17,900 bases of DNA from NCBI GenBank assembly GCA_005882525.1, contig VBGO01000087.1, forward strand, positions 1-17,900, read 5' to 3'. Position numbers and translations under genes: made by a program. Origin of the DNA: Chloroflexota bacterium. Lineage in GTDB: Bacteria; Chloroflexota; Dormibacteria; CF-121. Positions within the stretch are counted from its first letter, which is position 1. Each line of letters opens with the position of its first letter. The notes beneath the pieces were generated by a model that made no database searches, was not told the origin of the DNA, and saw only the letters and a list, made by a program, of their open reading frames with translations. This document shows positions 1-7,557 of this stretch, piece by piece.

Positions 1-210
1 TCGCCCGACGGCCGCCGGGTCGAAGTCCTTGAACGCCGCGCGGTAGGCCTCGCGCTTCCGCAAGATCGTCATCCAGCTGAGCCCGGCCTGGGCGCCCTCG
101 AGAACCAGAAATTCGAACAGCAGGCGATCGTCGTGCACCGGCACACCCCACTCGCGGTCGTGGTACTCGAGCATCAATGGGTCGCCTTCGGCCCAGCCGC
201 AGCGCTGCAA
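1..210 (-). CDS. tag: 3-methyladenine DNA glycosylase I, N-terminal part (runs off the left edge)
   Basis: This base-excision-repair enzyme removes 3-methyladenine from DNA in the cytoplasm. Only the first 70 codons are in the window. Starting at the TTG at 210 gives M-QRCGW, and then Cys4, His17 and Glu38 fall exactly where E. coli Tag has two zinc ligands (C4, H17) and its conserved Glu38. Other family landmarks are YHDREWGVP (residues 16-24), LEGAQAGLSW (37-46) and the R-K-R-E-A-Y-R helix just after. A GTG at 216 would add two residues (V-A) and is less likely given the MERCGW start of the family. The gene diverges from the esterase at 233, and only 22 bp separate the two start codons. The family call is secure; the C-terminal zinc ligands (H175 and C179 in E. 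coli) lie outside the window. Confidence 0.93.
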   Translation of the reverse strand, partial: MQRCGWAEGDPLMLEYHDREWGVPVHDDRLLFEFLVLEGAQAGLSWMTILRKREAYRAAFKDFDPAAVGR

Positions 211-218
211 CGCCACAC

Positions 219-226
219 CCTATAGT
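219..226. promoter_or_regulatory. Overlapping divergent -10 elements between tag and the esterase
   Basis: On the plus strand TATAGT (221-226) ends six bases before the GTG start at 233. On the minus strand TATAGG (224-219) ends eight bases before the TTG start of tag at 210. Both spacings fit a -10 box driving a leaderless mRNA, and the two boxes share four bases, so one bound polymerase should exclude the other. No Shine-Dalgarno sequence precedes either gene. The minus-strand box lacks the final T of TANNNT, so that half is weaker. This is inferred from sequence only; no clear -35 was identified. Confidence 0.5.
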
Positions 227-232
227 CGCATC

Positions 233-1267
233 GTGCCGGATCTGCCGCCATGGTTCTTCGAGCCGAAGGGACGCTACGACGAACATCTCTTCGAGAGCGA
301 GGTCCTGAAAGGCAACCGGCTCGGCGACCCGCATCAACGGCCGCTCTGGGTCTACCTGCCGCCCGGTTACGATGCCGAGCCGCAGCGCCGCTATCCGAGC
401 ATCTACGTGATCATGGGGCTGACCGGCCAGGTCGACATGTGGCGAAACCGCCCGAGCTTCCGGCGCAACTTCCCGGAGCTGGCCGACGCCCAGTTCGCCG
501 CCGGCGGGGCGCCGCCCTGCATCCTTATCTATGTCGATTGCTGGACCTCATTAGGCGGGAGCCAGTACCTCGACTCGCCCGGCACCGGCAAATATCACAC
601 CTACCTGTGCGATGAGATCGTCCCCTGGGTCGACGCCCGCTACCGAACGCTGCCGCAGGCGCGACACCGCGGTATCACCGGAAAATCGAGCGGCGGCTAC
701 GGCGCCATGATCACGCCGATGCTGCGGCCGGATCTGTTCGGTGGACTGGCCACCCACGCCGGGGATGCGCTCTTCGAGCTCTGCTACGCGCACGACTTTC
801 CCAAGTCGGTTCGCACCTTGCGGGACCAGTATCACGGCTCTTTCGACGAGTTCTGGAAAGACTTCCGCAGCCGCACCGCTTTCACCAAGGAGGGCGACGC
901 TGAGCTGCTCAACGACTGGTGCATGGCTGCCTGCTACTCGACCGACGAGGACGGCACCGTGCGCCTGCCCTATGACCCCGCGACCGGCCAGCACGTCGCG
1001 GAGGTTTGGGAACGGTGGTTGCACTGGGACCCGGTGCGGATGGTGCCGCGGCACGCCGATGCGTTACGGAAGATGCGGGCGATTTACATCGACGCCGGTA
1101 AGCGCGACCAGTATTTCCTCGACCTTGGCGCGGAAGCCTTTCGCCGCGCCCTCGAGGCGATCGGGGTCACCGACGTCTTCTTCGAGCTCTTCGACGCGAC
1201 CCACGACGCGATCGAGTACCGGTATCCAATCGCCGTCAAGTACCTGGCCGAGCGGCTGACCCCCTAG
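233..1267 (+). CDS. Alpha/beta-hydrolase esterase (enterochelin-esterase-like putative esterase family)
   Basis: A 344-residue serine hydrolase of the putative-esterase family (esterase D / enterochelin esterase-like). It begins at GTG 233, which has a -10-like TATAGT six bases upstream and no Shine-Dalgarno sequence. The strand before the first helix reads LWVYLPPGY (38-46), as usual for the family. The nucleophile elbow is GKSSGGYG, making Ser152 the likely nucleophile. His324 (DATHDA) is the likely catalytic base, and Asp292 (in KRDQYFLD) the likely acid. There is no signal peptide or membrane segment, so it is predicted to be cytoplasmic. The substrate cannot be read from the sequence. 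It stands alone: divergent from tag, with a separate RBS-bearing gene downstream. The fold assignment is firm; the choice of acid residue is an inference. Confidence 0.88.
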   Translation: MPDLPPWFFEPKGRYDEHLFESEVLKGNRLGDPHQRPLWVYLPPGYDAEPQRRYPSIYVIMGLTGQVDMWRNRPSFRRNFPELADAQFAAGGAPPCILIYVDCWTSLGGSQYLDSPGTGKYHTYLCDEIVPWVDARYRTLPQARHRGITGKSSGGYGAMITPMLRPDLFGGLATHAGDALFELCYAHDFPKSVRTLRDQYHGSFDEFWKDFRSRTAFTKEGDAELLNDWCMAACYSTDEDGTVRLPYDPATGQHVAEVWERWLHWDPVRMVPRHADALRKMRAIYIDAGKRDQYFLDLGAEAFRRALEAIGVTDVFFELFDATHDAIEYRYPIAVKYLAERLTP

Positions 1268-1375
1268 CCGTTCGTCGGGGTGGGGGCCCTCACCGAACGT
1301 CCGGGTAGCGGCCCGGCCGTCCGGCTGAAGTCAGGCGCCCGGCGGCGGCCGTACCGTGAGAGGCAGTCCAGATTT

Positions 1376-1382
1376 AAAGGAG
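1376..1382 (+). promoter_or_regulatory. Shine-Dalgarno site of the htrA-like gene
   Basis: AAAGGAG lies ten bases upstream of the ATG at 1393. It is one of very few convincing Shine-Dalgarno sequences in the window, where most genes have none, and it fixes the start of the broken protease gene. Confidence 0.7.
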
Positions 1383-1392
1383 CAACACTCTC

Positions 1393-2230
1393 ATGGCAAC
1401 ACTGAAAGATCTCTCGAAGGATATCGAAGAGCTCGTCGAGAAGGCGAGCAAGAGCGTGGTTCGGGTCGACGCGCGCCGCGGCCGGGCGGGCACCGGCATC
1501 GTTTGGGACAGCGGCCTCGTCCTGACCGCCAACCACGTCGTCGAGCAGGAGGAAGATATCGAGGTGTTCGTCGACGACAAGAGCAGCAGTCGAGGGTCTC
1601 TCGGCCCCAGCGATGTCGCGCGCGAAGGTGGATGACCTGAAGCCGGGCCAGATCGTCCTCGCGATCGGCCGGCCGGGCAACCTCAAGGCGACGTTCGGCA
1701 CCATCAGCGCCGTCTCCTCGTCCTGGCGCGGATGGCGCGGGAGCGAGATCGAGCACCTGATCCAGACCAACGCGCCGCTCTACCCGGGTTTCAGCGGCGG
1801 TCCGCTCGTCGATGTCGACGGCCGCGCGGTCGGCATGAACAGCTGGGTTTTCGGCCGCGGCGACGGACGGGCGATCGCGATGGATGTCGCCGAGCGGGTG
1901 GTGGCCAGCCTGCGCTCCGAGGGACGCATCAAGCGGCCCTATCTCGGGATCGGCACCCAGGAAGTGCCGTTGCCCGACGCCGTCAAGGCTCGGGTCAATC
2001 AGGACAGTGGCCTGCTGATCGTCGCGGTCGAGCCAAAGAGTCCGGCCGACCAGGCCGGGCTGATGCAGGGCGACACGCTGGTTGCCCTGGACGGCACCGT
2101 CACCAAGAGCCTGGAGGACCTGTATGCGGGGCTTCGGAAGATCAAGGTCGGCGCCACGCCAACCGTCAAGGTCGTCAGGGCCGGCGAGCTCAAGGAGTTC
2201 CAGGTGACGGTAGGGGAGGCCGGGCGCTAG
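1393..2230 (+). pseudogene. HtrA/DegP-like S1C serine protease with PDZ domain, broken by internal deletion and frameshift
   Basis: The 5' reading frame (1393-1635) encodes the first part of a trypsin-like domain, including the catalytic-His motif LTANHVV (His48). It then reads VFVDDKSS, runs into unrelated residues and stops at TGA 1633. Homologous sequence resumes one frame over at about 1589 (VEGLSAPAM, then KPGQIVLAIGRPG). It continues through the nucleophile motif PGFSGGPLVD (Ser codon at 1793) and a C-terminal PDZ domain (from RPYLGIGT to the end). In S1C proteases the segment between these parts carries the catalytic Asp (typically GRD-x3-D-[IL]-A-[VL]-LK). Here it is absent, so roughly 15-20 codons are missing and the frame has shifted. 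No signal peptide is present, so the ancestor was probably cytoplasmic. An ATG at 1613 could start a 205-residue Ser+PDZ fragment, but without His and Asp it would be inactive as a protease. The cause could be a real mutation or an assembly error. Confidence 0.8.
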
Positions 2231-2245
2231 GCGCTCCCACCTTGA

Positions 2246-2271
2246 CCCTCCCCCGCGCGCGCGGGGGAGGG
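2246..2271. repeat. Perfect 26-bp GC-rich palindrome (dispersed REP-like repeat; possible terminator)
   Basis: CCCTCCCCC (2246-2254) and GGGGGAGGG (2263-2271) are exact inverted complements around the self-complementary octamer GCGCGCGC. The element sits 15 bp after the stop codon of the protease pseudogene. It can form a very stable hairpin, but no T-run follows on either strand, so intrinsic termination is doubtful. Its core resembles the element inside the peptidase gene at 8047-8069, which suggests both belong to one dispersed repeat family. Similar C-rich/G-rich short repeats are known from many high-GC bacterial genomes. Confidence 0.75.
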
Positions 2272-2356
2272 GATGCTCCATCGGAAACGGGAGTGTCGCA
2301 GTCCGATTAACGAGCGGCGCAAGCGATTCAGGAATCTAGAGGCGGCTGGTTGACTC

Positions 2357-2362
2357 TATAGC
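2357..2362 (+). promoter_or_regulatory. Candidate -10 box of the GGDEF-EAL gene
   Basis: TATAGC lies 15 bases upstream of the ATG at 2378, which would give a 5' leader of about nine bases. No Shine-Dalgarno sequence is present. It matches the consensus less well than the other -10 candidates here, and no -35 is evident at 16-18 bp. Confidence 0.3.
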
Positions 2363-2377
2363 TCGACCAAACCGAAC

Positions 2378-5101
2378 ATGGCAAGCAACCGCCGTCTCTT
2401 GATCGTGCTCATCGGATGGGCCGTCTTTTGCTTGTTCTTCGCCGCCTGGCTGCTGTTCACCTGGGGCGGCAGCACCACCACCCAACGCATCGACGATATC
2501 GGCGAGTTCGTGATCGCCTTCGTGGCCGCCGGGGCCTGCGCATTCACCGCGGTTCGCCATCGAGGCCGCACCCGCGCCGCCTGGGCCCTGATGAGCCTCT
2601 CGGCCGCTGCCTGGGCTGCCGGGGAGGTGGCCTGGTCGTACTACGAACTGATCAAAGGCCAGCAGGTCCCGTTCCCGTCGCTGGCGGATTTCGGGTACCT
2701 GATGGCCGTCCCCTTTGCCATCGCGGCCGTCCTGTTCTTCCCCTCGGCACCATCGCGGGCTGTGTCGCTCGCCCGCACCATCCTGGACGGGCTGCTCATT
2801 GCCGGGTCCCTCCTGATCATCAGCTGGACCACCATCCTGGGCGCCATGTATCGGGCCAGCGACGGCGGACTGCTGGCCACGCTCATCGGCCTCGCCTATC
2901 CGGCCGGTGACGTGGTGATCGCCACCATGGTGATCATCCTTGCCGCACGGGCTCCGCGGGCCACCCGGCTTCCCCTCTTCCTGCTCGCCGCCGGGCTGGC
3001 CGCCAACCTGCTGGCCGACAGCGGTTTCGCCTATCTCACGACCACCAACCAGTACGGCGCCGGCAACGTGATCGACGCCGGCTGGGTGGCCGGCTACCTG
3101 CTGATCGCGATTGCGGCACTGCGGGCCGCCGCGACCCCGGCGCTGAGCGCGACCGCCGACGCCCGGCCCGACCGGCTCGGCTTGCTGCTCCCATACGTCC
3201 CGGTGGTCGCGGGGGCGTTGGTTGCGGCTATCCAGGAGGCGCAGCCCGGCGAGCTGGATCCCGTCGTGTTCTGGAGCCTGCTCGCCATCATCGTCCTGGT
3301 CATCATCCGCCAGTTCCTGACGCTCAGTGACAACCTGGCCCTCAACCGCCAGCTGGAAGCCAACGCGGCCCAACTGACCAAAGGCCAGGAGCATTTCCGC
3401 TCGCTGGTGCAAAACTCGTCCGACGTCATCACCCTGATCGGGCGCGACGGGATTATTCGCTATCAAAGCGCATCCGTCGAACGGATCCTCGGATACACGG
3501 AAGCCGAACTGGTCGGTAAGCCCTTCGGGGATCTCGTGCACCCGGAGGACCATACCCAGATGCTCCGCAAAATCGAGGAGGCCATCAACATCGTTGGACC
3601 GCCGATCGCCATCGAAGGTCGCCTGCGGCGGGCGGACGAATCGTACTGTCCCGCCGAGGTCACGATCACGAATCTACTGGAGCTGCCGGCGGTGCGTGGT
3701 CTGGTCCTGAATACGCGCGACGTCAGCGAGCGAAAGGCACTCGAAGACAAGCTCACCCATCAGGCCTTTCACGACTCGCTGACGAACCTGCCGAACCGGG
3801 CCGCCTTCCGGATCCACCTGGATCATGCGCTGCAGAAGGACACCGAACGACGGATCGCCGTGCTCTTCCTCGACCTCGACGATTTCAAGACGGTCAACGA
3901 CACGATGGGCCACGACGTCGGCGACCAGCTGCTGGCCGCGGTCGGCGCCCGGATCGCCTCCACGCTCCGACCGGGCGATACCGTCGCCCGTCTCGGCGGC
4001 GACGAGTTCGCCGTGCTGCTGAACAACATGGAGGACGAGCAGATCGCCGCCCGTGTGGCGGAACGGATCACCCGGCAGCTCGCGCCGCCCTTTGCCATCG
4101 GTGGTAAGGAAATTTCGATGCAGGCCAGCATCGGGATCGCCGGGTTGGTCTCAGGCCAGGAGGCTGCGGAGGAGCTGATCCGCAACGCGGATGTCGCGAT
4201 GTACATCGCGAAGTCGAAAGGTAAGGCGCGTTACGTCGAGTACGAGGCATCGCTGGCGAAGGCCGCCGTCGACCGGATGGAGTTGCAGCACGACATGGAG
4301 GTGGCGCTGCAGGAGAAGCAATTCGTGCTGCATTACCAGCCGGTCGTGATCCTCGAGTCAGGCGCCATCCACAGCGTCGAGGCGCTGGTGCGCTGGAACC
4401 ATCCTCGACGCGGTCTTCTCAACCCGGCCGATTTCATCACCATCGCGGAACAGAGCGGAATGATCGTCGAGCTGGGTCGCTGGGTGATGCAACAGGCGGC
4501 GCGTGATGGGCGCCGCTGGCAGGTTCGTTACCCCTCCACGCCGGCGATGGCGATCCAGGTGAGCGTCAACCTGTCCGGCCGGCAGCTGCAGCGCTCCGAT
4601 GTGATCAAGGAGGTGATCGACGCCGTGGACGCCGCCGGCCTGGAACCGCAGTCGCTGATCCTCGAGCTGACGGAGAGCGTGCTGATGGCGGACACCGAGC
4701 CGGTAGCCCGCACCCTGCAGGAGCTTCGCAGCCTGGGATTTCGCCTGGCGCTCGACGACTTTGGCACCGGTTACTCGTCACTCGGGCACCTGAGGGACTT
4801 CCCGGTTGACATCCTGAAGATGGATGGGTCGTTCGTAGCCGGAATCGGGAGCGGCCTGGCGGACGGCGCCATTCTCCGCGCCGTCATCGGGCTCGCCAAC
4901 ACCCTGGGGCTGATGACGATCGCGGAGGGGATCGAGCGACAGGAGCAGCTGGCCGCGCTCAACGCCATGGGCTGTCACGCAGGCCAGGGATTCTTTTTCT
5001 CCAAACCATTGGACTACGCCCGCATGGACGCGCTGCTGGCCTCCTGTGTCCAGTCCGGTAGCGGGCGGCAGCTGCCGCCGAGCTGGCGCCTGACCGCCTA
5101 G
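2378..5101 (+). CDS. Polytopic membrane PAS-GGDEF-EAL cyclic-di-GMP enzyme
   Basis: A 907-residue membrane-anchored signalling protein that could both make and degrade cyclic di-GMP. Residues 8-314 contain about nine or ten hydrophobic helices (for example 8-28, 105-121, 135-152, 197-216, 298-314), a MASE-like sensor not matched to a named type. A PAS domain follows (about 338-450), then the diguanylate cyclase domain (about 455-620) with intact GGDEF at 540-544. The inhibitory I-site RPGD (531-534) is exactly five residues before it. The EAL phosphodiesterase domain (about 640-885) keeps EAL (668-670), the Asn of NLSGRQ, ELTES (763-767), DDFGTGYSS (from 793), Lys814, and the Glu of AEGIE (850). 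Both catalytic domains look competent, so the PAS/membrane input probably sets the net output. There is no operon partner. ATG 2378 is the only start that keeps the first helix and lies near a -10 candidate. Confidence 0.95.
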   Translation: MASNRRLLIVLIGWAVFCLFFAAWLLFTWGGSTTTQRIDDIGEFVIAFVAAGACAFTAVRHRGRTRAAWALMSLSAAAWAAGEVAWSYYELIKGQQVPFPSLADFGYLMAVPFAIAAVLFFPSAPSRAVSLARTILDGLLIAGSLLIISWTTILGAMYRASDGGLLATLIGLAYPAGDVVIATMVIILAARAPRATRLPLFLLAAGLAANLLADSGFAYLTTTNQYGAGNVIDAGWVAGYLLIAIAALRAAATPALSATADARPDRLGLLLPYVPVVAGALVAAIQEAQPGELDPVVFWSLLAIIVLVIIRQFLTLSDNLALNRQLEANAAQLTKGQEHFRSLVQNSSDVITLIGRDGIIRYQSASVERILGYTEAELVGKPFGDLVHPEDHTQMLRKIEEAINIVGPPIAIEGRLRRADESYCPAEVTITNLLELPAVRGLVLNTRDVSERKALEDKLTHQAFHDSLTNLPNRAAFRIHLDHALQKDTERRIAVLFLDLDDFKTVNDTMGHDVGDQLLAAVGARIASTLRPGDTVARLGGDEFAVLLNNMEDEQIAARVAERITRQLAPPFAIGGKEISMQASIGIAGLVSGQEAAEELIRNADVAMYIAKSKGKARYVEYEASLAKAAVDRMELQHDMEVALQEKQFVLHYQPVVILESGAIHSVEALVRWNHPRRGLLNPADFITIAEQSGMIVELGRWVMQQAARDGRRWQVRYPSTPAMAIQVSVNLSGRQLQRSDVIKEVIDAVDAAGLEPQSLILELTESVLMADTEPVARTLQELRSLGFRLALDDFGTGYSSLGHLRDFPVDILKMDGSFVAGIGSGLADGAILRAVIGLANTLGLMTIAEGIERQEQLAALNAMGCHAGQGFFFSKPLDYARMDALLASCVQSGSGRQLPPSWRLTA

Positions 5102-5111
5102 GCTCGTCACT

Positions 5112-5117
5112 TAACAT
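5112..5117 (+). promoter_or_regulatory. -10 box for a leaderless transcript of the BNR lipoprotein gene
   Basis: TAACAT ends eight bases before the ATG at 5126 and lies just after the stop of the GGDEF-EAL gene. No Shine-Dalgarno sequence is present. The geometry matches the other TANNNT boxes in this window, so the gene probably has its own promoter despite the 24-bp gap to its neighbour. Confidence 0.45.
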
Positions 5118-5125
5118 GCACGCCT

Positions 5126-6523
5126 ATGCGTGCCCGGGTAACGGCCGCACTGGGGACGCTCATCCTGGTTACCGGCTGCGAAAGTGCCCAAAAGGCGAAT
5201 GAGCCGAGCTTGCCGCCGCCGCGCATCATCAGCGGCGCGGTATCGGTGGCAGCGGCTTGCGCCCGGGAGTCTGCGTCAGAAATTCGTCCCGCTGAGCCAT
5301 CCCTCGCGGCAGATCCTAATGATCCGCGACAGGTGATCGCGAGCTGGTTAGAGAATCCATCCGGCACCGTCGTAGCTGTCAGCCATGACGGAGGCGGAAC
5401 CTGGAGCCGATCGCCGCTGCCGAGCTTGCTCACCTGTGCCGGCGGGCGATACGCCCGCACCAGCGACCCCTGGGTGTCGATCGGACAAGATGGCGTCATC
5501 TATGATGCGGTCCTCGGTACGCGTCCGGCCACGACCGCCGGGATTGCACGCGACATCGTGGTGACCGTCTCGCGTGATCACGGAGCAACCTGGGAAACGC
5601 CCGTCGTCGTTGAAACCGCGACCGCGCCGCCGACACAGCCCGACAAGGAGGCGATCCTTGCTGACCCACGCCGGCCTGCAATGGCTTACGCCGTCTGGGT
5701 CGACTACCGGGTGACGAGCGGCGTCGACCCGACGCTGAACCAGGTCATGTTCGCCGGAACCCATGACGGCGGCCGCACCTGGTCGACCCCGGCCGCGATC
5801 TACAGCGGCAATGACGAGGCTCAGCAGAACCAGCTACTCATGACCTCTGCAGGGGTCCTGATCGATGTCTTCGTCGAGGGCCCCTCACTGCCCTTCGCTG
5901 CGCATCCCCCGCCGTTGCCGGTGAAAATCCGGTTGATGCGGTCCACCGACCAGGGGAAGACCTGGTCAGCACCCATCGACGCGGCCGGGTTCACCTACAC
6001 AAATGCCGTCGTCCCGGGTACCGATACCCCCCTTCGCTTCTCCGGCCAGAACATTACCGCCGTGTCGGCGGGCAACGCGGTCTATGTCAGCTGGTTCGAG
6101 GACCACAGTAACTTTTCAACCATCGCCGTCGCTCGGTCGGAAGACGCGGGCCTCCACTGGCGACGGCCCCAGCTCGTGGTACGCGAGAAGGGCGAGGCGT
6201 TTCTTCCGACGCTCGCGGTTGCGGGAGATGCCACCGTCGGACTGCTCTGGTTTGACTTCCGCGAGTTCAAGCGGGGCAGCCGGACCCTCGACACCGACGT
6301 CTGGTTCAGCACGTCGCGCGATCGCGGCGTGCACTGGACCAAGCGCCGCGCAGCCGGGCCGTTTGATCTGCTTGCCGTGCCCGGCGGTCTTACCGGGCCC
6401 TTCATCGGCGACTACATGGGCCTGGTCGGTCTGCCCGACGGTTTTGCAGCTGCCTTCGTGCAGGCCAGGCCGCAGAGCCGAAATGGTCCCACCGACGTGT
6501 TCTTCTCCCACATTTCGAACTGA
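5126..6523 (+). CDS. Exported lipoprotein with six Asp-box (BNR) repeats, sialidase-like beta-propeller
   Basis: A 465-residue surface protein. The N-terminus is a lipoprotein signal with lipobox LVTGC, Cys18 being the predicted lipidated residue. Six Asp-boxes (S/T-x-D-x-G-x-x-W) occur at about 86-93, 149-156, 212-219, 273-280, 338-345 and 397-404, for example THDGGRTW and SRDHGATW. Such spacing is expected of a six-bladed beta-propeller. Automatic pipelines usually call such proteins exo-alpha-sialidase. I cannot identify the arginine triad and Tyr/Glu pair of true sialidases, so a binding or other glycan-related role is as likely. The segments DKEAILADP (173-181) and GPFIGDYMGL (424-433) are typical of bacterial BNR-repeat proteins of unknown substrate. 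The gene converges on the MaoC-like gene with a 28-bp gap. Confidence 0.85.
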   Translation: MRARVTAALGTLILVTGCESAQKANEPSLPPPRIISGAVSVAAACARESASEIRPAEPSLAADPNDPRQVIASWLENPSGTVVAVSHDGGGTWSRSPLPSLLTCAGGRYARTSDPWVSIGQDGVIYDAVLGTRPATTAGIARDIVVTVSRDHGATWETPVVVETATAPPTQPDKEAILADPRRPAMAYAVWVDYRVTSGVDPTLNQVMFAGTHDGGRTWSTPAAIYSGNDEAQQNQLLMTSAGVLIDVFVEGPSLPFAAHPPPLPVKIRLMRSTDQGKTWSAPIDAAGFTYTNAVVPGTDTPLRFSGQNITAVSAGNAVYVSWFEDHSNFSTIAVARSEDAGLHWRRPQLVVREKGEAFLPTLAVAGDATVGLLWFDFREFKRGSRTLDTDVWFSTSRDRGVHWTKRRAAGPFDLLAVPGGLTGPFIGDYMGLVGLPDGFAAAFVQARPQSRNGPTDVFFSHISN

Positions 6524-6551
6524 CGCGCAGCCCCCCGATACCGCCGATCTC

Positions 6552-6998
6552 CTAAACGGGCTTCTTTCCGAAGAAGTTGGTGCCGATGGCGCTCATCACC
6601 AACTCGCCACGCTGGTTGCGCATCTCACCGCGCCAGCGAATGATCCCCATGTTCGGGCGGGTCATCGAGTCCCGGCCTTCGAGCACTTCGATCTGTCCGG
6701 TTAGCGTATCGCCCGGCCGAACCGGGGCCGGCCAGCTCAGATTCTCCATACCCGGCGAACCAAGGCTGCTCGACCTGGAAATCAGGTTGCCGACGAGCAG
6801 CCGCATGAAGAGGGCGCCGGTGTGCCAGCCGCTGGCGATCAGCCCGCCGTAGATGGTGAAGCTCGCCGCGTTGGGATCGAGGTGCATCGGTTGTGGGTCA
6901 TACTGCCGCGCAAACCCGATGATGTCCCCCTCGCTGACCTGCACGTTGCCGAGATCGATCAGCTCGCCGATGCGGAAGTCCTCGTAGTAGCGGGTCAG
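6552..6998 (-). CDS. MaoC-like (R)-enoyl-CoA hydratase family protein
   Basis: A hot-dog-fold protein of the MaoC dehydratase family, which hydrates trans-2-enoyl-CoA or acts on related acyl thioesters. The hydratase-2-like active-site stretch is FARQYDPQPMHLDP, with the Asp and His as likely catalytic pair. It is followed by YGGLIASGWHTGALFMRLLV, a standard family segment. The first conventional start is GTG at 6944, but the conserved N-terminus of this family (here TRYYEDFRIGELIDLGN) lies upstream of it in the same open frame, with no ATG, GTG or TTG available. A CTG at 6998-6996 overlaps the TGA stop of the upstream DinB-like gene (CTGA), which would allow translational coupling, so I take it as the start (148 residues). 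If the start is GTG 6944, the protein has 130 residues and lacks the first beta strand. It is second in an operon with the DinB-like gene. Confidence 0.85.
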   Translation of the reverse strand: MTRYYEDFRIGELIDLGNVQVSEGDIIGFARQYDPQPMHLDPNAASFTIYGGLIASGWHTGALFMRLLVGNLISRSSSLGSPGMENLSWPAPVRPGDTLTGQIEVLEGRDSMTRPNMGIIRWRGEMRNQRGELVMSAIGTNFFGKKPV

Positions 6999-7519
6999 CG
7001 GCGCAACGTCCGTTCGAGCTGGTCGAGATGAATTTCCAGGTGGGCGCAGAGCGGTAGCTGTGCGATCTCCGCGGCGCTCATGGAAAAGCCCTCGTAAAGG
7101 ACGGCCCGACGTTGCATCGCGGCCGAATCCGCGGAACGGAGGTAAGTGATGGTCCGCTGGTGCTCCCGCTGCGCCATCGCGAGCAGCTGGTCCGCGGGCA
7201 GCGAGCTCAGCTGTTCACCGGCCGGGTCACGGCTCTGCACCGCTTCCAGCAGCTCGATCCGGGAAAGCTTGCCCGATCCCACCTGGTGGATCACGACGCC
7301 GTAAAACTTCGACAGCACCACAATGTGGGCGAGGATGTCATGACCTGTCCACTGGTCGGAGGCAGGTCCAGGATCCCCGGACACGTTCGGGACGAGCGCA
7401 GCAAGCCTCGCTGACGCCGCGGCCAGCCGGTCGGCCAGCCCAAGCCGTTCGTGATCGACGACCTCGTCCAGGAACCCACGCATCTCGCGTTCCGTAAACG
7501 CGGGACTCTCGATTCGCAC
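6995..7519 (-). CDS. DinB-like four-helix-bundle protein
   Basis: About 174 residues of the DinB/YfiT-like superfamily, helical bundles that bind a metal through three histidines and often serve as thiol-dependent transferases. The pattern fits: W-T-G-H-D-I-L-A-H-I (His60, His65) and CAHLEIHLDQLE (His160, His164) supply candidate ligands. The reading frame is open up to 7591, but GTG 7519 is preferred because TACACT ends seven bases before it and the extra upstream 24 residues would overlap the divergent peptidase gene. The substrate is unknown. Its stop codon overlaps the proposed CTG start of the MaoC-like gene, so the two are probably made together. The superfamily call is good; no specific function should be assigned. 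Confidence 0.75.
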   Translation of the reverse strand: MRIESPAFTEREMRGFLDEVVDHERLGLADRLAAASARLAALVPNVSGDPGPASDQWTGHDILAHIVVLSKFYGVVIHQVGSGKLSRIELLEAVQSRDPAGEQLSSLPADQLLAMAQREHQRTITYLRSADSAAMQRRAVLYEGFSMSAAEIAQLPLCAHLEIHLDQLERTLRR

Positions 7520-7526
7520 GGTATTG

Positions 7527-7532
7527 AGTGTA
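7527..7532 (-). promoter_or_regulatory. -10 box for a leaderless transcript of the DinB-like gene
   Basis: Read on the minus strand, TACACT ends seven bases before the GTG at 7519. No Shine-Dalgarno sequence is present. The box lies within the 35-bp gap shared with the divergent peptidase promoter. Confidence 0.5.
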
Positions 7533-7544
7533 GGCGGCGTCGGG

Positions 7545-7550
7545 TAGCCT
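7545..7550 (+). promoter_or_regulatory. -10 box for a leaderless transcript of the S9 peptidase gene
   Basis: TAGCCT ends seven bases before the ATG at 7558, and four bases before an alternative GTG at 7555. The spacing supports the ATG. The -35 region of this promoter would overlap the start of the divergent DinB-like gene, so the two promoters probably interfere with each other. Confidence 0.4.
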
Positions 7551-7557
7551 TGTCGTG

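Noticed and set aside
1269..1298. Imperfect hairpin CGTTCG...CGAACG after the esterase stop, possible terminator
   Set aside because: The six-base outer stem is followed by mismatches and there is no T-run; too weak to call.
2350..2355. TTGACT as a -35 box for the GGDEF-EAL gene
   Set aside because: It lies one base from the -10 candidate, far too close to act as a -35.
2336..3553. A 405-codon minus-strand open frame opposite the GGDEF-EAL gene
   Set aside because: Gly/Gln/Asp-rich, no domain, fully antisense to a well-supported gene; a consequence of high GC content.
6561..6576. CTTCTT-TCCG-AAGAAG hairpin at the convergent gene ends, possible bidirectional terminator
   Set aside because: Perfect six-base stem with a UNCG-type loop, but it lies inside the MaoC-like coding end, is short and A/T-rich, and has no adjoining T-run.
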